Below are positions 1-6,157 of a stretch of 6,824 bases of DNA, one piece after another. How positions within the stretch are numbered: the first letter of the stretch is position 1; each line of letters opens with the position of its first letter. The notes beneath the pieces are model-generated. The model was not told the origin of the DNA and made no database searches. It worked only from the letters and a program-made list of their open reading frames with translations. This stretch comes from Flavobacterium sp. (lineage in GTDB: Bacteria; Bacteroidota; Bacteroidia; Flavobacteriales; Flavobacteriaceae). Position numbers and translations under genes: made by a program. The stretch covers positions 1 to 6,824 of the forward strand of contig JAGNPF010000079.1 of the NCBI GenBank assembly GCA_017989775.1, in the 5' to 3' direction.

Positions 1-1
1 T

Positions 2-379
2 ATTTATCCTGAATTGCATTACGGACGCGATAGTTTGGTGGGCGTGGCTTTGTTCTTGACGCATTTGGCCAACAAGAAAATGAGTGTTTCCGCTTTGAGA
101 GCTTCCTATCCGGAATATTACATGAGCAAAAACAAGATCGAATTGACGCCGCAAATTGATGTCGATGCGATTTTGGTGGCCATGACCGAAAAATATAAAA
201 ATGAAGACATCACCACCATTGACGGCGTGAAAATTGACTTTGCCGAAAATTGGGTTCACCTCAGAAAATCGAATACCGAGCCGATTATTCGTATTTATAC
301 CGAAGCGGCTTCACAGGAAAAAGCAGATGCTTTGGCCTTGCGAATCATCGACGAAATAAAAGCAATAGCGGGAATCTAA
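2..379 (+). CDS. glmM: Phosphoglucosamine mutase, C-terminal part (partial, 5' end outside window)
   Basis: The open frame runs in from the left edge, so only about the last 125 residues are present. GlmM converts glucosamine-6-phosphate to glucosamine-1-phosphate in the cytoplasm, on the route to UDP-GlcNAc for peptidoglycan. What is visible is the end of domain 3 (PELHYGRDSLVG, just before the helix ALFLTHLA) and the whole of domain 4. Domain 4 carries the phosphate-binding loop RKSNTEPIIRIYTEA, which matches the R-x-S-x-T-E-P-x-x-R signature of alpha-D-phosphohexomutases. The catalytic phosphoserine and the metal-binding loop lie upstream of the window and cannot be checked. Assignment to GlmM rather than phosphomannomutase rests on resemblance to flavobacterial GlmM C-termini (for example IELTPQIDVDAIL and TIDGVKIDF). 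I am sure of the superfamily and fairly sure of the specificity. It ends in TAA and is followed 19 nt later by a terminator, so it is not cotranscribed with the lyase. Confidence 0.85.
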   Translation: MYPELHYGRDSLVGVALFLTHLANKKMSVSALRASYPEYYMSKNKIELTPQIDVDAILVAMTEKYKNEDITTIDGVKIDFAENWVHLRKSNTEPIIRIYTEAASQEKADALALRIIDEIKAIAGI

Positions 380-397
380 AAGTTTCAACTAATATTA

Positions 398-466
398 CAA
401 AATCCTTTCAGTGAGCAATCCTGAGAGGATTTTTTTTATTGAAGATGTCGGTTGGTTGTCGTGAAT
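398..466 (+). repeat. Direct repeat, copy 1 (terminator plus conserved tail)
   Basis: This segment aligns with 3834-3895. Both begin CAAAATCCTTTCAG, continue with nGAGnAATC, an AGGATTTTTTTT run and a GAAGA, and end with the identical 11-mer TTGTCGTGAAT (456-466 here). Differences are scattered substitutions, a 1-nt indel in the stem and about 7 extra nt here before the 11-mer. Because the similarity continues past the T-run, this looks like a duplicated or dispersed element rather than two terminators that arose separately. The two copies flank the pectate lyase gene. Confidence 0.65.
399..437 (+). terminator. Intrinsic terminator of glmM
   Basis: An AT-flanked hairpin pairs 399-411 with 421-433 (core AATCCTTTCAG / CTGAGAGGATT, one T.G wobble) and runs into eight T residues at 430-437. 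The stem can extend inward past a bulged T412, through 413-414 pairing with 419-420, to a GCAA tetraloop of GNRA type. It lies directly after the glmM stop codon. A homologous copy lies after the pectate lyase gene. Confidence 0.85.
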
Positions 467-617
467 CGATTTGGGGAACCTGAAGTTTGTTTGGTGCAAA
501 GTTTGTATAGTTAGTCTTTCAATGATTGTGAAATATTGGAATAATTACGGATATGATAATTATTTTTTGGTATTTTTTCAGATTGTGCATAAAAATCTGT
601 TTTATTAATTGGTTGTT

Positions 618-633
618 TTTCAATTTATTGAAA
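618..633. promoter_or_regulatory. Possible operator dyad upstream of the pectate lyase gene
   Basis: TTTCAATTTATTGAAA has 7-bp inverted arms around a 2-nt centre, a size that fits a dimeric regulator site. A second perfect palindrome, ATTTCGAAAT, lies at 653-662, about 35 nt further on (roughly three to three and a half helical turns between centres). No regulator gene is in the window, and AT-rich DNA produces such dyads by chance, so this is only a candidate. Confidence 0.2.
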
Positions 634-703
634 TTTGGAATACGCTATTTTGATTTCGAAATTGATAATGTGTTGACAGCTAGCTAAATGAAAAGGATCA
701 GTA

Positions 704-718
704 CAGGACAGGACAGGA
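704..718 (+). repeat. Three tandem CAGGA units
   Basis: The pentamer CAGGA occurs three times head to tail at 704-708, 709-713 and 714-718, about 75 nt before the start of the pectate lyase gene. It stands out as relatively GC-rich inside AT-rich leader DNA. It could be a slippage-prone microsatellite; no function can be assigned. Confidence 0.5.
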
Positions 719-793
719 TACACACTTTTTTGTCTTATGATTAAATTAGCAATAACTAAATATTGACTAATAACCAAATTACAATTAATTTTT

Positions 794-3700
794 ATGAAAA
801 AAAATACCTTGTCATTTAAGCGTCTGCTTAAATTTTTTATGATTTGTGGCTTGATGGTTCCTCTTGGGGAAATGGAAGCACAAACATTGGCATTTCCTGA
901 AGCCACGGGTTTTGGTAGATATACCGAGGGAGCTAGGGGTGCGGCCAATCCCCAAATTTATTTGGTAACCAATTTGAATGACAGCGGACCGGGTTCGTTT
1001 CGAGATGCCGTTAGTCAACCGGGTCGATTTGTAATATTTAAGGTTGGAGGTATTATTAATCTAAGCTCGGCAATTGCAGTCGCTGCCAACACAACCATTA
1101 CCGGACAAACGGCAACTGGAGAGGGGATTGTGCTATTGGGCAAAGTCTCATTTTCAGGGTCAAGCAACACCATAGCACGGTATCTTCGTATTCGTTATGG
1201 AGACAATACCCAAAATCAAGACGCATCAGGTGTGTCAAATGGAGTCAACATCATTTTGGACCACATGACTTTTACTTGGGGAACCGATGAAGTTTTCTCC
1301 ATCAACTGGGACGGTAAAGGAGTCAGTCCTGACAATATAACGCTTCAGAATTGTATCATAGGACAGGGATTGCACCGACACAATCACTCTGCCGGAGGAT
1401 TGATACAGCCATCAAATGATGGCAAGATTAGTTTGATCGGGAATTTATACATCTGCAACAAAACACGAAACAATAAAGTAAAAGGGATTAACGAGTTTGT
1501 AAACAACGTGGTGTACAATTGGGGTAACTATGGAAATACCTATGGACATACCGAATCTGGAGATGCCTATATTATGGGAGGAGATACAGCAGGACGTTCA
1601 GATGTAAACATTATCAATAATTATTTTATTGGAGGTCCCAATACAAGTACTACAATTTCTACACCTTTTAACAGGGGTAGTCAAGAATTTTATTTATATG
1701 GATCGGGTAATTATTTTGACAACAATAGAGATGGAGTGTTGAATGGTACTTTGGTTCCTGAAGATATAACAGGATATCCAATTTATGATGCATCGACCAT
1801 TTTGTCGGCACCGAATGATTATCCAATGAAAAACCCGGCTTTGTCTGCTCAAGCCGCTTATGACAAAATCTTGGCAAGCGTTGGTGCCTCTTATCCAAGA
1901 CGTGACCAAGTCGATAATTTGATGATTTCAGATTTGAATTCTAAAGGAACAACTGCTGCCTACGTGTATGATAGAGCCAGTTTTGCAAAACAATTTGGTT
2001 TTATAAACAATGGTGCAGGACATGTGTATGGCGCACCGGCTCCTTTGGATACGGATAACGATGGTATGCCCGATGCTTGGGAAGATGCCAATGGATTGAA
2101 TAAAAACCTGGCCGATGCTTTGGCGGTAAGCACCACGAATGCACCTTATTTGAATATCGAAGTTTATATCAATGGACTGGAAAATACAACGCCACCAGAT
2201 TTTTTCATTCCGCCATCAAATGTTAATTTTACCAATGTTGCCTCAACAGAGGTGCCGGCGGAAAGTTCCTTGACCGTGAATTGGAGCGATAATGCCGCCA
2301 ACGAAACCAATTATGTATTGGAGCGTTCCACCGATGGCACCAATTATACGGAAATTGCCACATTGGGCGCAAACGTTACCAGCTACAACCAAACTGCCTT
2401 GACTCCGAACACCCTGTATTATTACAGAGTCAAAGCTGTTAACGGCACGGAATCATCGGTTTACAGCGAGGCGGCTTCGTTGACCACGCCTCCAATTCCT
2501 TCGGTGCCAACCAAGGCAGCCACTCCAACTCCAGTTTCGGGATCCGTTATGGCCGAGTTAATTGCCGGTAATTTGACTTTGAAATGGACAGGCAGCACGA
2601 ACACGACAACTTATTCGGTATATTTTGGAACCGATGCTTCAAATCTTTCCAAATTAGGAGATGTGGCTTACGTGGTCGCTCCTTCTTATGCACTGACAAG
2701 TTTAAGCCCTGCCACAACTTACTATTGGAGAGTTGATGCCACCAATGCCAAAGGAACAACGACTGGTGATGTATGGAATTTCCGTGCCTTGACTCCAGAA
2801 CTTGTTGGACATTGGCCATTCAAGGAAGTGGCAGGCGAAGGCCAACAAATTGCGGATGTTACAAGTTATGCCAATAATGGACAGTTGGATGCGGCTTTCG
2901 ACACCAACACGGTGAGAGTAGCTGGAAAAGCCGACAATGCCATAGATTTTGCAACATTATCGCCTAGCAAGCTCATGGTAAGCGTTCCAAACCAGGACAA
3001 CCTTTTATTCGATAAAAATTCTTTTACTATTTCGTTTTGGATGAAGGCAGATGCCAGTTTGATACCGGCAACCAGTCCAGTGCAATTAAGCTCTTACATA
3101 TTGTGCAAAGGATCAATTACAAAAAATGCCACAACAGGCGCAACAGGTAAAAGATTTAATGTAGAAATTAAAAACAACCAATTGCGTTTTGCCATAGATT
3201 CTGATAGTAAAACAAAAACTGAACTTACATCAACATTATCAGCATCAAATTATTATAACAGTAGTTGGGTCAATGTGATTGTCATGAGAGATCTTGCCAC
3301 TTCAAAATTGAGGATATATACTAATGGAAGTTTAACTGGAGAGGGGAGTGATACAACAGGAACAACTGTGGGTATTGGAGAACCAACCGATTTGGTAATT
3401 GGCAATATCGGGGCACTTGAATTGTTCAATAGTACTAATTCTCCTGCACCTTACAAGGGATTGTTTGACGAGCTTAAAATTTTCAATTATCCATTGTCTG
3501 CGACTGAAGTTATGGCTCTTTATAACCAAGCTATGTTGAGTAATGACAAGTTTATTCAAAACAAAAATAGTGGCACGGTATATCCCAATCCGGTAAAAGA
3601 CCAAATTTCCATCCATATTCCAAGCTATCAATCATCCCAAGCAACAGCCACTTTAAGCGACATAACAGGAAGAATAATCCTTAGAGAAAAGATTGTTTCC

Positions 3701-3814
3701 GATGCAAATGGACTTTTTACCTTGAATATTGCCGACAAAAAAGTTTCGGGAATTTATGTTCTAAATGTTTCCGGAGAAAATTTGAACAGTAATTTTAAAG
3801 TTGTGGCAGAATAA
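794..3814 (+). CDS. Secreted multidomain pectate lyase (PL1-like) with FN3, LamG-like and T9SS sorting domains
   Basis: This 1006-residue protein should cleave polygalacturonate or pectin by beta-elimination outside the cell. Residues 1-29 form a signal peptide ending MEA, with Gln30 first in the mature protein. The lyase beta-helix spans about 31-415, with NLNDSGPGSFRDAV (60-73), ITGQTATGEG (102-111), the family motif DHMTFTWGTDE (156-166) and FVNNVVYNWG (235-244). Arg225 in TRNNKVKG is the probable catalytic base, equivalent to the first Arg of the RxPxxR motif of Erwinia PelC; the usual Pro is Asn227 here. After it come SYPRRDQVD (366-374), an Asp-rich, possibly Ca-binding DTDNDGMPDAWE (419-430), FN3 domains at about 475-566 and 570-666, and a LamG-like domain at about 670-912 ending GLFDELKIFNYPLS. 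The type A T9SS sorting domain (about 928-1006, VYPNPVKDQ) implies outer-membrane export and surface attachment or release. The ATG at 794 gives a complete signal peptide. The gene stands alone between two terminators. Subfamily and exact substrate are uncertain. Confidence 0.9.
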   Translation: MKKNTLSFKRLLKFFMICGLMVPLGEMEAQTLAFPEATGFGRYTEGARGAANPQIYLVTNLNDSGPGSFRDAVSQPGRFVIFKVGGIINLSSAIAVAANTTITGQTATGEGIVLLGKVSFSGSSNTIARYLRIRYGDNTQNQDASGVSNGVNIILDHMTFTWGTDEVFSINWDGKGVSPDNITLQNCIIGQGLHRHNHSAGGLIQPSNDGKISLIGNLYICNKTRNNKVKGINEFVNNVVYNWGNYGNTYGHTESGDAYIMGGDTAGRSDVNIINNYFIGGPNTSTTISTPFNRGSQEFYLYGSGNYFDNNRDGVLNGTLVPEDITGYPIYDASTILSAPNDYPMKNPALSAQAAYDKILASVGASYPRRDQVDNLMISDLNSKGTTAAYVYDRASFAKQFGFINNGAGHVYGAPAPLDTDNDGMPDAWEDANGLNKNLADALAVSTTNAPYLNIEVYINGLENTTPPDFFIPPSNVNFTNVASTEVPAESSLTVNWSDNAANETNYVLERSTDGTNYTEIATLGANVTSYNQTALTPNTLYYYRVKAVNGTESSVYSEAASLTTPPIPSVPTKAATPTPVSGSVMAELIAGNLTLKWTGSTNTTTYSVYFGTDASNLSKLGDVAYVVAPSYALTSLSPATTYYWRVDATNAKGTTTGDVWNFRALTPELVGHWPFKEVAGEGQQIADVTSYANNGQLDAAFDTNTVRVAGKADNAIDFATLSPSKLMVSVPNQDNLLFDKNSFTISFWMKADASLIPATSPVQLSSYILCKGSITKNATTGATGKRFNVEIKNNQLRFAIDSDSKTKTELTSTLSASNYYNSSWVNVIVMRDLATSKLRIYTNGSLTGEGSDTTGTTVGIGEPTDLVIGNIGALELFNSTNSPAPYKGLFDELKIFNYPLSATEVMALYNQAMLSNDKFIQNKNSGTVYPNPVKDQISIHIPSYQSSQATATLSDITGRIILREKIVSDANGLFTLNIADKKVSGIYVLNVSGENLNSNFKVVAE

Positions 3815-3833
3815 CATAATCTTTTTGTCCTTG

Positions 3834-3895
3834 CAAAATCCTTTCAGAGAGTAATCTTTGAAAGGATTTTTTTTTGGAAGAATCTTGTCGTGAAT
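3834..3895 (+). repeat. Direct repeat, copy 2 (terminator plus conserved tail)
   Basis: Homologous to 398-466. It shares the 14-nt start CAAAATCCTTTCAG, the terminator loop region, the T-run, GAAGA and the terminal 11-mer TTGTCGTGAAT (3885-3895). Several of the differences keep the hairpin paired: T407.G425 becomes T3843-A3862, and G411-C421 becomes G3847.T3858. The base that differs in the tetraloop is the free N position of GNRA. Together the two copies bracket the pectate lyase gene in the same orientation. Confidence 0.65.
3835..3875 (+). terminator. Intrinsic terminator of the pectate lyase gene
   Basis: A continuous 16-bp stem pairs 3835-3850 with 3855-3870 (one G.T wobble), is capped by a GTAA tetraloop (GNRA type) and runs into nine T residues at 3867-3875. 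It starts 20 nt after the stop codon. It is the better-paired homologue of the terminator after glmM. Confidence 0.9.
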
Positions 3896-3966
3896 TGTTT
3901 TTGAAATAGGCTTTTTGATTTGTATTAACTGATTTATGGGTTAGGAGTATTGTGGTTTAGTTTTTT

Positions 3967-3981
3967 AGGGTAACAATTTTT
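3967..3981 (+). repeat. Direct repeat AGGGTAACAAwTTTT, copy 1
   Basis: AGGGTAACAATTTTT here and AGGGTAACAAATTTT at 4058-4072 match at 14 of 15 positions, 91 nt apart. Both lie upstream of the 4131 gene. They could be paired regulator sites or duplicated promoter pieces; nothing in the window decides. Confidence 0.5.
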
Positions 3982-4057
3982 GCTGTTGATTGATATAACA
4001 ATGTAATCGTTCTTTTGAGAGTTGAAAAAACATTGGAATCAAAAAAAATTGAATTCA

Positions 4058-4072
4058 AGGGTAACAAATTTT
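4058..4072 (+). repeat. Direct repeat AGGGTAACAAwTTTT, copy 2
   Basis: Second copy of the 15-nt repeat, 58 nt before the ATG of the exported protein gene. Its first base is also the last base of the palindrome TTGAATTCAA (4049-4058). Copy 1 has no such palindrome beside it. Confidence 0.5.
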
Positions 4073-4130
4073 AAACTCATCGTATCTATTATCAAACAAA
4101 CAAAAAAACAACACTTTAAATTTAAAAATT

Positions 4131-4910
4131 ATGAAAAAGTCAATTTTAGTAGCCATAGCTTTTATCGCAGCTACCAGTAGTACAAGTCAATTATTCGCCC
4201 AAGATGCTGCCGCCAAAACTGCCGGTTATGATTTGAAAAAAAATGTAAAATGTAGAGTAACCACTACCGAGTCGGGTTGTTCTTTGGCATTTGAATATGA
4301 TGTTAAATCGCCCAGGGATGTCGCAACAGGCCAGTCATCGGGAAAAAGAGGATACGATTATTATAAAGCCCAAACCGATTTCAACGTCAGTGCCGCAGAC
4401 AATTCCGTGACCGAAGTAAAAAGTCCGAGAGATGCCGCCAGTGGATTGCCAACCGGAAAAAGACAGCACAAACCAATGACCATTACAAAAGAACTGGACA
4501 AAAGCTCTCCAAAATTGGCAGAGTCCGTTTCTAGTCCCGATGCCACGACCGCAAAAGGTTCCGGTGGAGGTTCCGGCAAAGTCAATGTTCAGGATTTGAG
4601 TTTTTCCAAAGTTAATGTTCAGGATATCAGTGTCACAAAGCGATGTGGAGGAAAAAGCACCAAATTATCCGTTGTGGACGGTGAATTTGAAATTCCAACC
4701 GATGATTGTCCCAATGGAGAATGTACTTTGGTGGCATCTTGGAGTTGGGGAATGACAAATTCAGGCAGTTCTTCTACGGGTTCCGCAGGTTCCGGTCGCT
4801 GTTCCATTGATATATTGTTGCAAATCGAAGACGGGGTTTGTACTGCAATGGCCATCAATGAAAAAGGATTGCCGGGTGAAAAGAAACCAAAAAAAGCCAC
4901 TACAAAATAA
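4131..4910 (+). CDS. Exported Cys-containing protein of unknown function with duplicated Hcp-like motifs
   Basis: A 259-residue protein; I do not recognise its function. Residues 1-23 are a clear Sec signal peptide (hydrophobic core 5-15, cleavage after LFA, mature start Gln24). No lipobox and no T9SS tail are seen. The mature part has seven cysteines (41, 50, 172, 193, 198, 224, 237), so disulfides are possible. A motif K-S-P-R-D-x-A-x-G-x-x-x-G-K-R occurs at 59-73 and again at 97-111. The second copy runs on into QHKPMTITKELDKSSPKLAE, which resembles the DKSSPKL segment of Hcp tube proteins. A GSGGGSG linker (143-149) leads to a tandem 10-residue repeat KVNVQDLSFS / KVNVQDISVT (150-169). 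SWSWG at 203-207 followed by a Gly/Ser-rich stretch also recalls Hcp. The Hcp link is my inference from motifs; the signal peptide, the motif order and the lack of T6SS neighbours argue against a working tube subunit. The C-terminus is Lys-rich. A terminator follows directly. Confidence 0.75.
   Translation: MKKSILVAIAFIAATSSTSQLFAQDAAAKTAGYDLKKNVKCRVTTTESGCSLAFEYDVKSPRDVATGQSSGKRGYDYYKAQTDFNVSAADNSVTEVKSPRDAASGLPTGKRQHKPMTITKELDKSSPKLAESVSSPDATTAKGSGGGSGKVNVQDLSFSKVNVQDISVTKRCGGKSTKLSVVDGEFEIPTDDCPNGECTLVASWSWGMTNSGSSSTGSAGSGRCSIDILLQIEDGVCTAMAINEKGLPGEKKPKKATTK
4578..4637 (+). repeat. Tandem 30-nt coding duplication
   Basis: Two adjacent 30-nt units (4578-4607 and 4608-4637) encode KVNVQDLSFS and KVNVQDISVT. 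The first 18 nt of each unit (AAAGTyAATGTTCAGGAT) differ at one synonymous position only, while the rest has diverged. This indicates an in-frame tandem duplication inside the exported protein gene. Confidence 0.75.
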
Positions 4911-4918
4911 GTTTATTG

Positions 4919-4951
4919 AAACAGGAAGTAGTTTGCTTCCTGTTTTTTTTT
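4919..4951 (+). terminator. Intrinsic terminator after the exported protein gene
   Basis: A perfect 10-bp stem, AAACAGGAAG (4919-4928) with CTTCCTGTTT (4936-4945), encloses a 7-nt loop and runs into nine T residues (4943-4951). It starts 8 nt after the stop codon and 37 nt before the next start, so transcription into the downstream gene depends on read-through or on an unseen promoter. Confidence 0.9.
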
Positions 4952-4988
4952 AGAGAACAATCTATTTATCAATCCTGATTCTGTCATT

Positions 4989-6146
4989 ATGAAAAAAGCT
5001 GTCCCACTTTTATTTCGCCCTTTTATTCTGTCCAGTCCTATTGTAATTCTTTCTTTTCTGGTTTGCTGGAATTCGGTATTTGCACAAAAAGATTTGATGC
5101 ACAAAAAAGACAGCACGGAAATCCGTTGTAAAATACTGATGGAAACGCCCTCGATGTACACTTATGCTTTTGTTAATCCAAAGAACAAGGTGAAAAAGTC
5201 CACCGTTTTGAAATCGACGGTCGAAAATGTGGAATACGACATATTTGACAAGAATTTGGTGGAGGACAAACTTTTCACGGATGAAAAAGCGATTGTTTTG
5301 GACGAAGAACCCGTAAAGGCGTATCAATATTCATTGGCTTTGGGGTTGAATTTGAGCAATATTTTGGAGTTCAATGCGCCTTCCGGACCGGACAAGAAAA
5401 GTTTTTCGGCAACCACCACCCTGGATTTGGGATTGGATTATTACAAAGAGGGCAGTCGATTTGCGATGACCAATGAACTTCACTGGACATTTGCCGTTCA
5501 AAAATCCGGAATTTCGGGCAATGATTACATCCAGAGGGTTTCGGACGATTGGACCACCTTACATGATTTTTCGTTCACCTTGAGCAAAAACAGCAAATGG
5601 AATGCCAATTTGATTGTCAAAAACAGTACTTCGGTTTTCACCATCTATGACGGTGATTATTTCAAGGATTATAACGACAACGGAAAAATACAGGGATTTT
5701 TGAGTCCGTATCAAGTGGTGCTTTCGCCGGGCATCAAATACCAGCCCAATGATTATTTCAGGCTTTCTCTTTCGCCTTATTCCGTTAGTTTGTACGGATT
5801 GACCAGCCAGCAAATTGCCAATACCGGATATTATACCCAGACTTTTGACACCAATGGCGATTATGATTTATTCGTTTTTGACCAATTGGGAGCCGAACTC
5901 AATATTTGGTATGACAGGAAATACAAAAAATGGCTCGAAATGCAGTATCGCTTGGGATTTTCTTCGGATTATATTTCTGAAACCGACACCACTATTTTGA
6001 TGGACGGAATGTTTATCACCAAAGTCAGGATTTTCAAAAACATCTACCTCACGCATCGTGCCGTATTGAAAGGAGATTTATTGGATTCGCCTTTGAAACC
6101 CTATTACAAGCAAACGGTTTTGTTGAGTTTTGCCAAAAGTTTTTAA
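4989..6146 (+). CDS. Predicted outer-membrane beta-barrel protein, DUF3078-like
   Basis: A 385-residue protein. Residues 1-32 form a long signal peptide (basic start, hydrophobic segment 12-31, cleavage VFA before Gln33). An N-terminal part (about 34-105) contains DSTEIRCKIL followed by charged beta-like strands, similar to the short 'K-x-D-x-I-x-C-K-I' modules found before barrels in Bacteroidota. From about 110 the sequence alternates polar and hydrophobic residues in strands separated by turns, and it ends in phenylalanine (LLSFAKSF), the usual C-terminal signal for outer-membrane insertion. The central stretch FLSPYQVVLSPGIKYQP (237-253) followed by NDYFRLSLSPYS (254-265) resembles the DUF3078 family, which has no known function. 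The barrel call is fairly firm and the family call moderate. The ATG at 4989 has no Shine-Dalgarno but gives a complete signal peptide. No terminator is seen after it, so it may run on into the lipoprotein gene. Confidence 0.75.
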   Translation: MKKAVPLLFRPFILSSPIVILSFLVCWNSVFAQKDLMHKKDSTEIRCKILMETPSMYTYAFVNPKNKVKKSTVLKSTVENVEYDIFDKNLVEDKLFTDEKAIVLDEEPVKAYQYSLALGLNLSNILEFNAPSGPDKKSFSATTTLDLGLDYYKEGSRFAMTNELHWTFAVQKSGISGNDYIQRVSDDWTTLHDFSFTLSKNSKWNANLIVKNSTSVFTIYDGDYFKDYNDNGKIQGFLSPYQVVLSPGIKYQPNDYFRLSLSPYSVSLYGLTSQQIANTGYYTQTFDTNGDYDLFVFDQLGAELNIWYDRKYKKWLEMQYRLGFSSDYISETDTTILMDGMFITKVRIFKNIYLTHRAVLKGDLLDSPLKPYYKQTVLLSFAKSF

Positions 6147-6157
6147 GTCTTGCCCAA

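Larger units (their letters stand above)
438..793. other. AT-rich intergenic region upstream of the pectate lyase gene
   Basis: I see no gene on either strand here. The stretch is very T-rich and contains several short dyads: AATAATTA (540-547) with TAATTATT (557-564); CAGATT (579-584) with AATCTG (594-599); TTTCAAT/ATTGAAA around a 2-nt centre (618-633); the perfect palindrome ATTTCGAAAT (653-662); and AGCTAGCT (678-685). Three tandem CAGGA units lie at 704-718. It must hold the promoter and any operator of the lyase gene, but no exact TAnnTTTG (the flavobacterial -7 element) is present. The best approximation is TTTG at 729-732 with TAACTAAA at 753-760, which is weak. There is no Shine-Dalgarno before the ATG at 794; the leader is simply A/T-rich, as usual for Bacteroidota. 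Confidence 0.6.
3876..4130. other. AT-rich intergenic region upstream of the exported Hcp-like-motif protein
   Basis: With the terminator before it, this forms a 316-nt gene-free gap (3815-4130). I see no gene here. It contains a 15-nt direct repeat (3967-3981 and 4058-4072), a perfect palindrome TTGAATTCAA (4049-4058) abutting the second repeat, an A/C-rich unstructured leader (about 4093-4114) and the 12-bp palindrome TTTAAATTTAAA (4115-4126) just before the ATG at 4131. No exact TAnnTTTG -7 element and no Shine-Dalgarno sequence were found. The long A-rich leader is compatible with a well-translated gene, but that is inference. Confidence 0.6.

Noticed and set aside
540..568. AATAATTA / TAATTATT hairpin with T-run as a second terminator after glmM
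   Set aside because: The stem is purely A-T and would be very unstable, and a strong terminator already lies at 399-437. It is kept only as a dyad in the leader.
673..678. TTGACA as a -35 box
   Set aside because: It matches the E. coli sigma-70 consensus, but Bacteroidota use a different promoter (TTG and TAnnTTTG), and no fitting downstream element follows at the right spacing.
625..948. Minus-strand open frame across the lyase gene start
   Set aside because: It overlaps the signal peptide and first lyase motifs of the real gene and part of the AT-rich leader, with no recognisable protein features. The other minus-strand frames in the window were rejected for the same reason.
398..3895. 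Pectate lyase gene as cargo of an insertion sequence or transposon
   Set aside because: The flanking repeats are direct, terminator-like and imperfect. There are no terminal inverted repeats, target-site duplication or transposase in the window.
4131..4910. Calling this gene a T6SS Hcp tube subunit
   Set aside because: The protein has a Sec signal peptide, several cysteines, a different motif order and no tss genes in the window. Only motif resemblance supports the link, so it is reported as Hcp-like motifs and not as Hcp.
5815..6000. Small + strand open frame inside the beta-barrel gene
   Set aside because: It overlaps a well-supported gene in another frame, has no signal or motif, and its composition is that of a shadow frame.
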